Positions 28,385 through 41,399 of a stretch of DNA of 64,000 nt are shown here, piece after piece; position 1 is the stretch's first letter; each line of letters opens with the position of its first letter. Position numbers and translations under genes: made by a program. Source of the DNA: Bryopsis sp. KO-2023 (taxonomy: Eukaryota > Chlorophyta > Ulvophyceae > Bryopsidales > Bryopsidaceae); NCBI GenBank assembly GCA_030272585.1, contig BSYQ01000009.1:806001-870000 (forward strand), read 5' to 3'. The notes under the pieces were generated by a model. The model saw nothing but the letters and a program-made list of their open reading frames with translations. It did not search any database and had not been told where the DNA came from.

Positions 28385-31300
28385 ATGACGTCCTTGCCCA
28401 ACTCGGCTTCCATGCTGTTAGCGTTCTTGTTATTGTTCGCTTTGGCGAGATGCGAGGACTTGCAGCTTTCAATGCCCCCCTACGAGGTGCACGAGAACGA
28501 CACCTACCTATGTTTCGCTACGGAGCTCCCCAAGACCGCAAAGAGAATCGTCGCTATCGAACCGCAGTCCGACATGGAGGTTGCACACCACATGCTCCTC
28601 TTCGGTGCGTCCACGCGCTCAAACGCCGTTTTTTCAGCGACATCCACAACATCTCGGACGTCATATCGTGCAGCGGTCGCAGTACCCTTCCTCTGGATCT
28701 TGTTCGTTCGCTCTATTGTTTTTTGCACCCGAAACTGTGTTGTTTCTTTTCGTTGCCTTTGTCCAATGCTTTTATATTCTGAAAGTAGAATCTTAGCTCA
28801 CAAAGTCTGGGCTGCTTGCAGCTTCCTTGCAGTTTCATCTATGTTTGGCATTTCAGTGTTGTTTTTTTGTTTCACAGGATGTGTGGAACCTCAGCATCAA
28901 CCTGAGGATGGAGTATGGGAATGTCATATGGCCAGGCCCTGCAAGTCTGGAGAAAATATTTTGTAAGTTTTGTTGCAGGGTGGTGTTTTTTAATCGTTGC
29001 TCTATTTTTTTTTTGAAATATGGTGGGGGCCGTTTCCTTCTCTTTGTTTGGAAAAACTAAAAAAAAAAAATTCTGTTTGTGAAGGTATGGATGGGGGAGG
29101 AATGCCCCCACCTTGACATTTCCCAATGGTGTTGGGTATTCTGTTGGGGGCAAGTCCAGCATCAACTATTTGGTTTTACAGGTAAAAATTGCTGTGAAGG
29201 GCATGTATTATCCATCTTTTCATGGGGTTTTTTTTTTTTTTTTTTGGCATTTTAATTTTCACAGTTTTTTTCAAGTTCCCTGGTTTATTCCTTGCACTGT
29301 CCGTTTTGGGCGTGAACGAGTTCTGGGAAATTCTTTTCCTGCTGAACTTCAGGGAGGTAGAACAGAAACTTTTCCTCTTTGTATGGTGTTTTTCCTGAAG
29401 AAGGAATGTCATGTCGACTGGAAAAAAAAGGAATTAAAAAGAATACATTGAGCTTAATTCTTATTTTTGAATTTTTTTGTCAGGTACATTATCTTTCTAC
29501 ACGACCCAAGGATGACTCATCAGGGATAGTCTTGAAGTGAGAATTTGTCGGTCATTTCCAGAAAGACTGTATTTTTTTTCCTCCCTGACAAATGGAAAAA
29601 GAGCTCTAGCTGCACGATGCAAACTTTCTTCATGAGAATTACACTGACAAAAATCAGTTTTTTTTTGGGACATGGTTTGGTCAAAGGAAAAAAAAAGAAA
29701 TAGTGATGTCGAAATTGTACAGAAGGAAAGGAATTCAACATTTGTTTATTACTGGATTGTTTTCAACCAGGCTGACGGAAAAACCATCTCCATTGACGGC
29801 ATCAATGATGGCTTACATGGTGGGGTTTGAAATTCCCCCCGGGAAAAAGTCTCATTTGGTGGATAATTCTTGCTGCATTTCGGGATTTCAGCAAGTGACA
29901 ACGATGGCATTCAGAGTTCACACCCATGTGATGGGAAGGTAAAAAAAGACATACAAAAAAAAGAGACAGTTCAAAATTTTCACAAAATATCTGGATTTTC
30001 GCTAAAATCTAGGAAGTCTCTGGTTTTTCTGTGTGATCTTGTGGTGCAAAATACAAAACGGTTTCTTATAATTTTTCTGTACCCAGCGCAAAGCTTTTTG
30101 ATTTGACAAATATAGGGCTAGCTGGTGTTGGGATCATGATAAATTGAGAAACTTTTTTTTTTTGGGGGGGGGGGAGTGGGAGAGGGTTGCATATGCATAG
30201 TCTTTTTCAGTTTGGCTCTTTCAATCAATTCAGGTCGGTCTACATGACAAGAACCTCAGGCCTCTTCCCTAACGGTACAGAAATTGCCAGAAATGACCCT
30301 CAACTCCCTCAGGTGCGTTCACATTGAAGTGAATAGTGGGTGCTTGTATTGGTTAGCAAAAGGTTTGAAGGAAGTGTCTGCTTCCCTTTTTCCAGTTCCA
30401 ATGATTTCTTCCTTAGCCAGAAATACCCCCAAAAACATCTGAAATTTTGCAGTCAGAGCAAATCAAGGATATTACCAGAAATTCAATAGGACGCTGTTTT
30501 TCTGCAAACTGGAAGTTGTACAGGGCAATGCAAAAATAGGGAACAGAAAGAAAAAGCTAAGAAAAAGTGAAATTCAGCTGCTCCTGTTTGTGGTGTAGGG
30601 TTTCTATCCAGTCGAAAAGGAAACCAAGATTCGACCGGGTGAAAATTTGAAAGTGACTTGCGATTTCAATTCTGTGGGAAAAGATCACGTCGTCGGTGCT
30701 GGTCATACCCATGATGACGAAATGTGCAACATGTGAGGGTATGGAAAATGCACCTTTCTTTCTTTTAAACTTTCCCTTCCCTCCAGTGAGGAAAGAGGGA
30801 GGGAGAGAGCATTGCGTGAGTTTTTGTGAAGGCCCTGTTCAATTCTCGTCTCGTCAGGAAGTGAAATGCTTTTGTCCAAACCATGCTTATAGACAGATCT
30901 CTACATATGAAATGCCACCTCTCAGATGACACCCCCCCCCCTTTTTTTCGTTTTTTTCTTTTGTCTTCCTGGGATTTTTTGCCACTAAATGGGGTGGTTT
31001 CAAGACATGCTCTTCTTATTTTTGCTTTTCAAGGTGCAAATGGACTTGGAAGGGAAAGAGAGTGTGTTGAATCTTGTTTAATGAAACTACGAGGATGTGA
31101 TCAAAGGTTTTTGACGCCTTGTTTTCGTTGGTGTGTGTGTGCGTTATATATATACAGGTACATGATGACCTATTCTGAAATTCCCCATTTTGTCAGCTGC
31201 TCTGGTGACTACAGTATTGAAAACATGGAAGGCCCTGGTGGAATTCCCAAAGATAATTCCATCGTGACCGAAAGCTCCGTTTTGGGTGCATGGAAACCCC

Positions 31301-34300
31301 CTGGCGAAAGGAAAAACGCATCGAAGGAAAACAAGTCAGATTCAGTTGGACAGGTGGTCACAATGACTAGTTATCAATTTATAATTACCTTTTTTTTGGG
31401 GGGTTTTCCTGACCCCTAAGAAATTCTTTCATGTTTCATCTGTGTGGGTGCATTTTTTCCCCTTTCTTAGGTTTCTTTTTGCTTTTTTCGTTTCTTTTTT
31501 TCTTCTTTGATATTTTAAAATATATGTTACAAATTAACATTTCCACTATTCGTCAGGGGGATCCCGAGTGGGTTTCCTTGTATTGGAATAATAAATATAT
31601 ATAAAATTTGTTGGTTTGCACAGGTTTCAGGAGTCGCTGTTGCTGAGGATGGATCGATTTGGATCATCCACAGGGGGGACTCGGTGTTCACAACTGCCAG
31701 TTTCGATCAAAATGTTTTTACTTCTAACCAAACCATTGAGGAGCATGTCGTTATGGAACTGGATCCGAAAACAGGGGAGGTAGGTTGTCTCTGCTGTTTT
31801 CCAAGATTCTTAGAAATTCTCCGGGATATTATTACAAATATCTTTGCAGGGGTTTTTGGGGAATTCAAAAACTCAATAAAATTTGGACCGAGATGTTCAG
31901 ATTCTCTTGGGTATTTTTTTTTCTCTTTTTTTGAGGAACTTGGAACTGCTTACCAAGTTTGAAAGGAGTTTGATTTCAGGAAAATTCCCTTGCATTAGTT
32001 TTGGAAGCCACAAAATTGATGTAGGAATTCTTGATTTTTTTTTTGGTATGCCGACAATTTCAGGTGAAGCGTAAATGGGGGAAGGGTCGCTTTTATATGC
32101 CCCACATGATAACGGTTGATTTTGATGGCTACGTATGGATTGTAGATGTTGGCCGTCACCAGGTAATTTATACCAGGTATTTTGTTTAGCATGTAAACTC
32201 TTGGGAAGATGTACAGGAGGGGGGGGGGGGATTTTGACAGATATTTCCTTTTTTAAAGAAATTCAAGTTCAAGAAATTCAAGTCTCTCTTACGTCACAGG
32301 AAGTGGTTCCGATTGATCACTGAAGATTTATCACTTCCTTTCCTTTTAGAAGAGAAAAAAGCCAATACACTAAACTACATAAAATGTGATTTTATTTTTT
32401 TGATTAAAATTTTTTGGAGAACTTCTAAACCAGAATTCAAAGTTTCCTAATATAGAAATTAATTGAATTGTGGAATCTCATTCATCTTTGCTATCTTTTC
32501 ATTTGTTGGACACGATTTCAGCAGAATCATTTTTTTTTTTGGGCCCCTTCGATAGGTTTTGAAGTTTGACAAGGCTGGACAGCTGGTGATGGAGCTGGGG
32601 GAAAAAATGGTCCCTGGAAATGATGAATCTCATTTCTGCCAACCAACACAAGTCCAAATTCTGAACGATGGCAGGATTCTCGTTTCGGATGGATATTGCA
32701 ACAAGAGGGTGGTGATTTTTGACAAGGATGGAAAATATTTGGATTCTATTGAGGATGGGGACCTCCAGGTCGTGCATTCGCTTGCGGTGGATGAGTGTCG
32801 GAATCAGGTTTTCGTGGCCAGCAGACAGAACTCGCTGTTAGTAGTGTATGATATCGACACCAAAGAGAGAGTCGGGGAAGGTACGGTTACTGATCGATGC
32901 AAAATCAGAATGAGATTTTTTCCATACGCAAATTCACATTTTGATTTCAACCTTCAGGAATTAAGTGTTGGTTTCACCTGGCGGGGGGGAATTCAAGAAA
33001 TTATTGCAAAAAATCGTGTTGAAAAATCATTTCTTTTTTTTATTGGAGCCATTGTCACCCCACTTATGTGCATTGTTCTTTTTCCTGGTGGTGGTGCTGA
33101 ATGTATTTCTGTTTTCAAAGCAGTTGCTCTGAAGTCGTTCGGGATGTTGTGGGCACTGACGAAAGGGCCTTATGGAACGATTGCTGCACTCGCTTGGGAC
33201 GAGAATTCAACCACCACTTTGGTCATTCTCGATTCCGACTCCCAAATGTCCTGGGAGGTAAAACCACTCTCTTCTTTCCCCTCCCCACTCCCCCACCCCC
33301 CCAAAAAAAATTGTAAAATATAAAATATATGTACGTTTTTTTAATTAATACATCCTGAAAGAAATATGGATAAAATCGATACGTAAGAGCGGGTGTCACT
33401 GTATGAAAAAATGAGTTGTGGTACCAAGCAAATTGTGCTGAATGCAGTTCCTTACATCAATAAATTCAATGTGTGCAGCATATCCCAAATCTATCGACTG
33501 TTTTCACACCGGTTCAAACACATTGATTTTTTTGTTTCCTTTCATCAGCATTGCTTTCCGTCCCTTTCCACCTCTTGCTTTGTTTTTGTGTTGAAGGAGG
33601 GTTTGAATGGTGTTTTTCTCAATTGTTTTCAGATTCCAGATGTGGACTGGCCTCATGATATCGCATTGGGGGCTGCTCCGATGGAAATCACTGGTCCCGA
33701 AAATCGACTCTTTGCGTTTTACGTTGCGGAGACGAAACACGATGGAACGAGCGGAATCAGGAAGTTCATTTCAACCCCGAAGAATTTTTCCCCGGCAGTG
33801 GAACCAGAAGAGCCCGCATTGCTGGTCACGTCCCGCAATAAGAAACCTGATGATTTGGGGGTGAAAGATCCAACCACTGAAGCTCTGGACTCCGTAAGCA
33901 TTTTGATACCCGTGGATGGATTCTCAATAATTGAGGATGGATACTTGGTGGCAAAAGCATGTGATTTCACGGGCAGAAGTACCATAAGGCCCTTTCAATA
34001 TTACATGTAGTAACTGTATACTTTTGTAAATGTTTTTTTTTTTTTTTTTTTAAATGATATATTTCGTTTTTGTTCACAGGATGAGGATATGACAGGAACT
34101 GCAGCTGCGCCAGAAACTGTGGAGCTTCCCGATGAAGGAAAGTCAGAGGCTTTGCAATCTGACGTAAGTAGTCCTGGAAGTTGTTAATTATTGGTATAGA
34201 ATGCTGCAAGGAACAATCCTTCACATTTCCAAACAGAACTCCGATATACAAAATTCCGGTAGGGAGGTTTGTGGTCTTGTGGAATGATGAGGAGCGCTTG

Positions 34301-35108
34301 GGGAGATTAAATTTGTTGGGATGAATTATCTATACGTATATTCTTAATGACCATTTCCATAGATTTTTTCTGTGCCACCATGCCACCAGGAAAGAATCCT
34401 GGCTTTTTTGCTAAAACTTTTTTTTTGCTTGTGGCTGGATCTTAGGAGGGACATGCAGCCATAAAAGAGGCCATATCAGCATCTAATCACCAAAAGAAAG
34501 AGAAAGAAGATGCTGAAGAGGATGAGGAAACCGGCAAGAAGGAGGTCGCTGAACTCCCTATTCTCCAGAGGAACAAGCCACATGAAAGCTCTGAGAACGA
34601 ATTATCCAGGGACCAAGACAAGGTCCAAAAATCTTCCACCTCCACCTCCGAGTCCACATCCACATCCACCGAGTCAGCCTCTGCCACTGCTGATGTCGAG
34701 ATGTCGACCTCCACATCGAAGGATGCATCTGCAGCTACGCATACATCCACTTCCACGAGCTCAGATGCTGGGACTGTTAGTGTTGGGGCATTCGTATCCA
34801 CAGCGAAGGACACATCCACATCAGCATCTGGAGTTGATGTTGATTTCGCATCATCCAGGAGTGATGCAGAAATTGTTCAGGCAAAGACCGTGTCATTCGA
34901 GCAATTGTCTGACAAGGGAAGAGAAAGTGTATATGAAAGTGGCTCCAATACGGACACTTTCAAAGCAATCCATCCGGAGCCGCCCATCTCCCCTTCAGGT
35001 TTCAATGTCAAAGCATTGATGATGGTTTTCTTTCCAGTGTGTGCGTTGGCAGCTGCCTATCACTATTTGAAAAGAAGGAGGAGCAGGAGGTACCAGAGGC
35101 TATTTTAG
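28385..35108 (+). CDS. PAM: Bifunctional peptidylglycine alpha-amidating monooxygenase (PHM + PAL), type I membrane protein
   Basis: Converts Gly-extended peptides to amidated peptides in the secretory pathway: the copper monooxygenase (PHM) hydroxylates the glycine and the lyase (PAL) cleaves it. About 15 exons, roughly 930 aa. Residues 1-24 are a signal peptide (MLLAFLLLFALARC). PHM shows CuA ligands HHMLLFG and VHYLST, CuB ligands FRVHTHVMGR and the Met ligand in DEMCN. The PAL domain is a beta-propeller: HRGDSVF, MPHMITVDFDGYVWIVD, FCQPTQVQ, SDGYCNKR, VVHSLAVDE and DWPHDIAL supply the expected Arg, Tyr, His and Asp positions. The final exon (34449-35108) encodes an acidic then Ser/Thr-rich stalk, one transmembrane helix (LMMVFFPVCALAAAYHYL) and a basic cytosolic tail (KRRRSRRYQRLF). 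Both enzymes appear intact. Exon ends were placed by phase and need transcripts. Confidence 0.93.
32219..32230. repeat. G12 homopolymer in a PAM intron
   Basis: Twelve consecutive G in the intron between the two PAL exons ending near 32162 and starting near 32557. Confidence 0.9.
34640..34860 (+). repeat. Ser/Thr/Ala/Asp low-complexity stalk coding repeat
   Basis: Imperfect reiteration of TCCACC/TCCACA codons encoding STSTS-like runs in the luminal juxtamembrane part of PAM. This resembles the O-glycosylated stalk of type I membrane proteins; the glycosylation is inference. Confidence 0.7.
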
Positions 35109-36447
35109 AGTGCATTCACAAGGAAAATTCTGGGGTCTTCTGCTGTTGTATTTTCGGGGTTGGTGTGGTGGTGGTGATATAGCGGAGCGAATCATCAGGA
35201 AATGTTTGGCAGGAAATTGATGGTGCGTGTGAGGAGGTGCTGTTTCCCTGTTTTCTTCAATTTTGTCAATCTCTTGGGAATGTAATGAACATGATTCTTC
35301 ATCTGGGCTTGCTGATGATGGTATTTTTGAAAGGTCGACACCGAAGCGAAAAATCAAGTACCTAGATCAAACAAAACAACCCCAAGGTGCCCCACAACCA
35401 CCGCCCTGTTGGATGAGGGGCAATTCAGTATTTTTAATGTGAGGGGTTCCACACAGTTGCTTCTTTACAAGAGGATCGTGACCTTTGTGTTCTCAAATAG
35501 ATGGTGAAGACATTTTATCCTTGCGCCAGACTAAGACTGTATCAACCTTTTATATTGTTGGTTTTGAATTTTGTGGAAGCTCGATTGATTTCTTGGATGT
35601 GGCACCACAACTTACAAACTTTGGGTGAATATGACCCTTTTGTGGCCCCAAAATTTGCCACTAGCAGTTTCCTTCATTCCATTTTATTTATAAAAAAAAA
35701 AATCGAATTTCATTTATTTTTTTTGTTGAAAGGACACAACCGCAAGTGTTTTCATGCAAATCAAACGGCTCCACTTTTTAGCTGTTTCTTGGCAATGAAG
35801 ATAGAGGTTAGGTCCTCTCTTTTGCACCCTTCTGCTTGTGAAATGTTTCTTGTTTTGCAACCTTGTTTTATTTATTTATTCAACCTTTATTTCCTTTTTT
35901 CAGTGATTTCGACGTATTCTTTTCTTATCTTTGTTCATTTATTAATTATTTCCACAGATGTTGCTATTAATAATCTGTAGCAATTGAATTTTCTTTTTTG
36001 TTGTTTTCAATAGCCATTAATTGAGTGTGAAGGTTTCGGTTCCCAAGGCCATACACAACCAAAATCTCACAGACAAATTTTTGCCCCAGTCATCCCCACA
36101 TAAAGAACTTGCAGTTTAAACCCAACTGTTGGAGCATCGCCAATTCACCAATGGCTCCGCACATAAGAAAAACCTCATACATTCAGCCGCAATCGTTGTT
36201 TTTTTTTTGTGTTTTTTTTTTCTTCTTTCCTCGTCCATCTAATTTTTTCCCCACCCTTAATATTTTTCCTTGTCAATCTAGTTTCCATCGTTCATAGTTG
36301 TGTGTGTTGATAGGCCCCCTGTCCCTCCTTCACCGACCGTATGAAAATCCATGCTGAGACTTGTGTTGAAAATTTCAAGATGGAAAGCTCCAGCCAAACG
36401 CAAGACGGTGTGCATTGGCATTGGATGTCTTTTCCTGGAACAAAGAA
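35109..36447. other. Convergent intergenic region
   Basis: About 1.3 kb between PAM and PFK 3' ends, strongly AT-rich with T-runs. A 159-codon plus-strand open frame near 35500-35980 has no domain, no splice partners and biased Phe/Leu content from AT richness. Confidence 0.5.
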
Positions 36448-39400
36448 TCAAGGCAAGATGATTTTGGTAGCCCCTCCTTCTCCAAACTGGCCCATTGGCT
36501 CCATTGCAGTTTCGTCAAACGACAATTCTGCTCCATCTGGACTCAGGAATGTCGGCTGCCCAATGGATGCTCTAAGCCTATTCCACATCTTTCCCTTTGG
36601 ATCGACCTGTACGTTCCAAAAACAATGCAAACACATTCACAGTCAAAACTAAAACTAGTTAAAAAACCATGGGTCGCCCAAGATTGACCATGCCGCGGAT
36701 AGAGACATTGCTGGATCCCCAGATCGAATCCTTGTGAAAAAAATCCTATCGAACTAATGGTGGCTTTTGAGGGTTTTCTGCAGAAAAGGGGAGTCCAGCA
36801 CACACACATTCCTCCAGAAGAGCAAATTTCTGAAAAGAAGAAAACTAAAAGCACCCCATTCTGTGTTTTGCAAGCCACCAGAGGGTGCTTTCGTTCCGTT
36901 CAGCTCACATTTCTTGGCGACATGATGATGACTGGAATCGGCAGGTAAACGTAGTGAGTGTTGACCAAACCGACAGTGATTCCAGTGTAGCCAGCGAAAG
37001 CCGCATGCACGGCATTATGAGCCAAAATCTTGCAGTAAATCCTGTCGGTCGAAGAAGCTGGAATGGCCCTGATCATGTAGGTCGGATCGATGTACTTGAT
37101 GTCTGCCTCGCTGAAGTTCTTTTTCATTTCGCTGCGCAAGTACTTCCCGATGTCTTGGAGGATGGGGTTACCGCTGGCATCTCTTTCCCCCCCGTTGGAA
37201 TTGCTGGCATGCAACAGGGACTGCGAGGTCACCACAGTTGTTTATCTTCAGAAAAACATTGACGTAAACGTTTTGTTTAGGGCACAATTCAATTAGCATT
37301 CCAATTGTAAACAAATCATTCACACACAGTTCAAAAGAAATCCTGCAGCAAGCATCCGAGAATTCACCGACTGTTCCTCAATTTTTACATGTTTGCATTA
37401 AAAGCTGCTGCTCGTTGTTTACCTGGCCTGCCCCCTCCGCAACACACACCACAGCATGACCCTTCGTTCTGAGTATGCTCCTCAAATAGGCAAACAAACC
37501 GTAGGGCCCATGGACTTCGAAGGGAACCTCCGGAATTAAACAAGCATCCACAACACCTGCAAAACACCACCGAAAACATCCACCTCTATTGCACGCCTGA
37601 TCAGTCATTTCCTACAAGACTTCATGGGGCAGAGTGGATAAATTTATCAAACAAAACATGGAATGTGGTGCCCAGCGCTCTCCGCATCGACACAGTGTAT
37701 TGTATGTTCCGTCTGTTATTCTCGATGTCAATTTGAGGCCTAACAGATTTTTTTTCATCCCCAAGCAAACACTGTTAAGTTTGTTGTTCTGATCGACTGA
37801 CATCAGGAAATTACCGGATGCCAGAGCAGCCTGCATGGCAATGAAACCACTTTGCCTCCCCATGAGTTTGACGAGGCCAATTCCTTGATGGGCACTGGAT
37901 GCTTCGATCTTTGCAGCCAGCAACGCTCTTTGGGCCTCCTCCACAGCAGTCTCGAACCCAAAGCATCGATCAATCTAACAAGCAAGATGTCAAAGAGTCA
38001 GCCAAACCACACCACACCATGCCTGCAGGGAGATTCTCTGCCAGCTCCACAGAATTTGCATTCCGTACAATTTCGACAAAACCTTCGCCAAACCAGCATA
38101 TCAACAAGGGGAAAACACAATACGGAAAACACAATACTAAACACACACACCCTTCCTCTCAAAATCTACAGTGGAAAACGGCCACATTCTCATGAAGTTC
38201 TTCCTCACCAAGAGAATGTCATTATCGATAGATTTCGGAACTCCGACCACCGAGCAGTGTACGTCGTGGGTTTTGCAGTACTCGTGGATTGCATTGGCTC
38301 CGGCATTACCTCCATTGCCACCCACCACGAACAGCATGTTGACACCCCACATGTCGATTTTCTTCACGATTTCCCTGCCTCGAACATCGACACCACACAA
38401 ATAAGAGGCCCACCCCACTCCAATCGACTGAAATCATAAACCTACTCTGCTCCATCCAAGGTCAAAAACCACACAGAACGAAGGGGAAAAAGCCATTTTG
38501 TTTTCCCTTAAACTGAATTGAATTAAATAATTGATTTATAGTCTTTTTCTTTTTCCTTCCACTCTTCCTGTTGGGAAGTTGGGAAGTCCATTGATTAGAG
38601 AAAATGTATAAATCGCGCTCAGAAATTCTTGAATGGACTTTCGTTTGCATGTGAAAGGTAATGGAAACGTGACATGATTGCTGCTCAGTGTGCGAGGGCC
38701 CCTCACTTCATGTTGGCCCCTCCCCTCGAGGTTCCGAGAATTGTTCCTCCTTGTAGCTGGATGCCATCAACTTTTTTACTCGTCAGTACAATCGGCTTAT
38801 GCTCCCGATCATAAAACCCACGGAAACCATACCTGAGGGGGGTGGGAAATTGAAACCAAACATAAGGTCCCGATTCATTGGTCAACAAGAGGAAGGAAAC
38901 CTTCCAGATCAAGATTCTATATGTTCTTTGTTTTTGGAAAAATCTTTGCACAGCTGTGGATAAAAAGTTTGGAGTAAGAATGAACGACGTACAGCAACCA
39001 ATACTCGAATGAAAAAACACAGACATCAGCAAACACAAATAGATATTAAGGGAGGAGGGTGGGGAAGCTTCCGATTCAAACAAAATCTGGGTACATGTTT
39101 TTTCTCTTTTTTTTCTTTTTTTTTAAATCAAACTGTGCATGAAAACTGAACGGAAATGTCGATTAGATGTCCTAGTTCCGTGTCAATTACCTGATTCCGA
39201 GAATTTGCCCTTTGGGCACCCCATAATGCTCCAATTTGTGCACCAGCCCCAGCACCACATCATTGAGTCCTGGACACAATCCTCCACAAGTGACAATCGC
39301 AGCAGTCACTCGCTCAGGGTTGTGGTAGATTGTTTCTCTAGCTCCAGCCCTGACTGCCCAAGGGGGCAGCACCAAACACTCCTCGAATTCGTCGCCGCCG

Positions 39401-40780
39401 GCATCTTTGTGGCTGTATCGAATTCCCTGACATCCTGCCCCTGTGTTTCGAAAACAGCGACACCATTTTGCTCGACTCTTCGGAAAAGATTTCCAATTGC
39501 TGCTTTGGGCTTAAAATTTGCCATTGAGTTGTACCATACTCGGATGTGGTGTGTGCAAAAAACCTTTTTTCGATTGTCAACTCGAATCGAAAAGAAATTA
39601 AAAAACTCGAGGATGGATGGAAGCATTGATTTTTCATATTATTATTTTTTGGGGTCTTATAAAAAGCAGCAGCTTGCTGTTCTTGATTAGTACCCCCCCC
39701 CCCCCCTTTTCTCGCTTCTGCGATATATATTAATGTACATTACTTATTTTTATTTATTTTTGCATTTACCACTTTTGAATGCTCGACAGGCGTCCCTCCA
39801 TACAAATAATAATAATAATAATAATACGAATACGAATAGTACGATTCCATAAAAAAAGACGAAGCTTCCAGATTTTCTCAAAATCAAAGAAGAAAAAAGG
39901 TATATAAATATCACGAGACGTCGGTAACATACCCGTGGATTCACTAGAAGCAAATTGCATGGAGACCAGAGAAACCCGATCGTCATCATCCACGAATCCA
40001 CCTCCGAAGTTTTTGTGAGGCACGAAAGGACTGGGCCTCGGAGAAAGATGCTCAACCAACGTTGGGCACTCCAAAACGTCTTTTTGCAGATCTACGACAT
40101 CCACACTCCTGACATTACTCCTCCATTACACCTGGACAACACCTGGGCTGGAAAACCCGACAGCTGGTGCATTTCCACCGAGCGTCTGCAATTAGATAAT
40201 TAAGTGATGCTTTTTCTGGAGGTTGCATTCAAAGATACCCCAATCTGAGGTGCATCCTTTTCATCCCTTCAATAGAAAGATGCTTTTAACCACTCCGAGG
40301 TCGCCAACATCCATACAAACTCATTACAACAATTATCGAAATGCCTGTATTATTGTCATATATTTTTTCCTATAAAAAAATAAGTAAATGAAATACATAA
40401 TAATTATATATTATTCTAATATCCTGGAGAAGACTCTGAAGGATATTCCTTTTACAAAGGAAATGCCCTTTTCTTTCCACTTTTTTTCCCCAAAAGGTAT
40501 AACCCCCAACCCAGGTTAACTCCTTAGCTGGCAGGAAAAAGACTCCAAATCAAAACTAAAAAAAAAAAAAAAGATGCTCTCTATCCTATAAAGACTTACC
40601 AATACCTGGCAGGGGGTCTATCGAACTTTGAATTCTGGACCCCCTTTGAAAGATACCCCTTCTTTGGCTGATCAGTTTTGGCTGTCGCGCAGGCAATCTC
40701 GCGCCCAACCCAACCCTGACGCCCTTTCCCATCGATGGCAAGGGAGTGCCCATGGGCACTCGAACATGTTTGCTCAACAT
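36448..40780 (-). CDS. PFK: ATP-dependent 6-phosphofructokinase, plant type, probable plastid form
   Basis: Phosphorylates fructose 6-phosphate in glycolysis. Exon 1 (40600-40780) encodes a basic, acid-poor leader ([20 protein letters not shown]) typical of a plastid transit peptide. A 43-bp exon (40143-40185) and the exon starting at 40108 follow exactly in phase. Conserved blocks in order are [60 protein letters not shown] (catalytic Asp pair), [70 protein letters not shown] and VYLPIPVII, ending TKIILP. The layout is that of plant ATP-PFKs. Oddly, the usual GGDG metal-binding motif reads GGNG, so the Asp that helps hold Mg-ATP is Asn. Divergent from the FAM210 gene. Confidence 0.88.
39693..39706. 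repeat. C14 homopolymer in a PFK intron
   Basis: Fourteen consecutive C followed by four T, in the PFK intron between the exons at about 39400 and 39970. Confidence 0.9.
39804..39825. repeat. (AAT)n microsatellite
   Basis: About seven AAT units inside a PFK intron, followed by two ACGAAT units. A simple repeat with no visible function. Confidence 0.85.
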
Positions 40781-41399
40781 CTTGATTTATTCAATGCCAG
40801 GTGAGACCTGCGAAAGGAAAGATGGCTGAGGAGAGGGAAATCGCAACAGATCGACGCAATTCGGTTCAAAGATTTCACCACCACTGTTTTGAGGTCGACC
40901 AACGACCAGTGTTGACCGGGGAAGAATCGCTTCCCTGAACCGCTTTGTATATTTCTGTAGAGCTCTTGGATTCAGAGACGCAAACTGCGAAAAACAAGGA
41001 CTAGAGGAGCGCGACATCTTCCAGCGCGAAAATGATGTATGTGGGGGAAAACGTATTCGACAAAAGTGCAAGACCTAGTTCACAAGACCGGGTTTACGCT
41101 CTGGTCAAGACTCACCTTTTCTGGTTCAGTTCGGCGCTCCGCTTCACCAAAAAACTAGCGCTGTAGTTTTCTCTCGTCGAGAACCTGCCTTTGCTTTGCA
41201 GGTCGAACGAAGCTAAAAATAGAATTTGGGAAAAAATAGCGACTTTCCTAATTCCACGTCGACAGGGCTGGAGTCAACGCTGGCTGAGTAACAGTTGCAA
41301 ACGGCTGACGAACGAACGACTTTGGAGGGCGCCAGAAAAACCCGCTCCCCCCAGCGAACAAGATTTTTTATTCGTTCAACGAACGAGAGATCACGTTGG
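40781..41399. promoter_or_regulatory. Divergent intergenic region, PFK / FAM210-like
   Basis: 619 bp between opposing starts, the longest of the divergent intervals. The part near 41100-41390 is G+C-rich and probably holds 5' UTR. No named element. Confidence 0.45.

Noticed and set aside
35501-35980. Plus-strand open frame of 159 codons after PAM
   Set aside because: Its composition reflects AT-rich DNA, and no splice partners or domains were seen.
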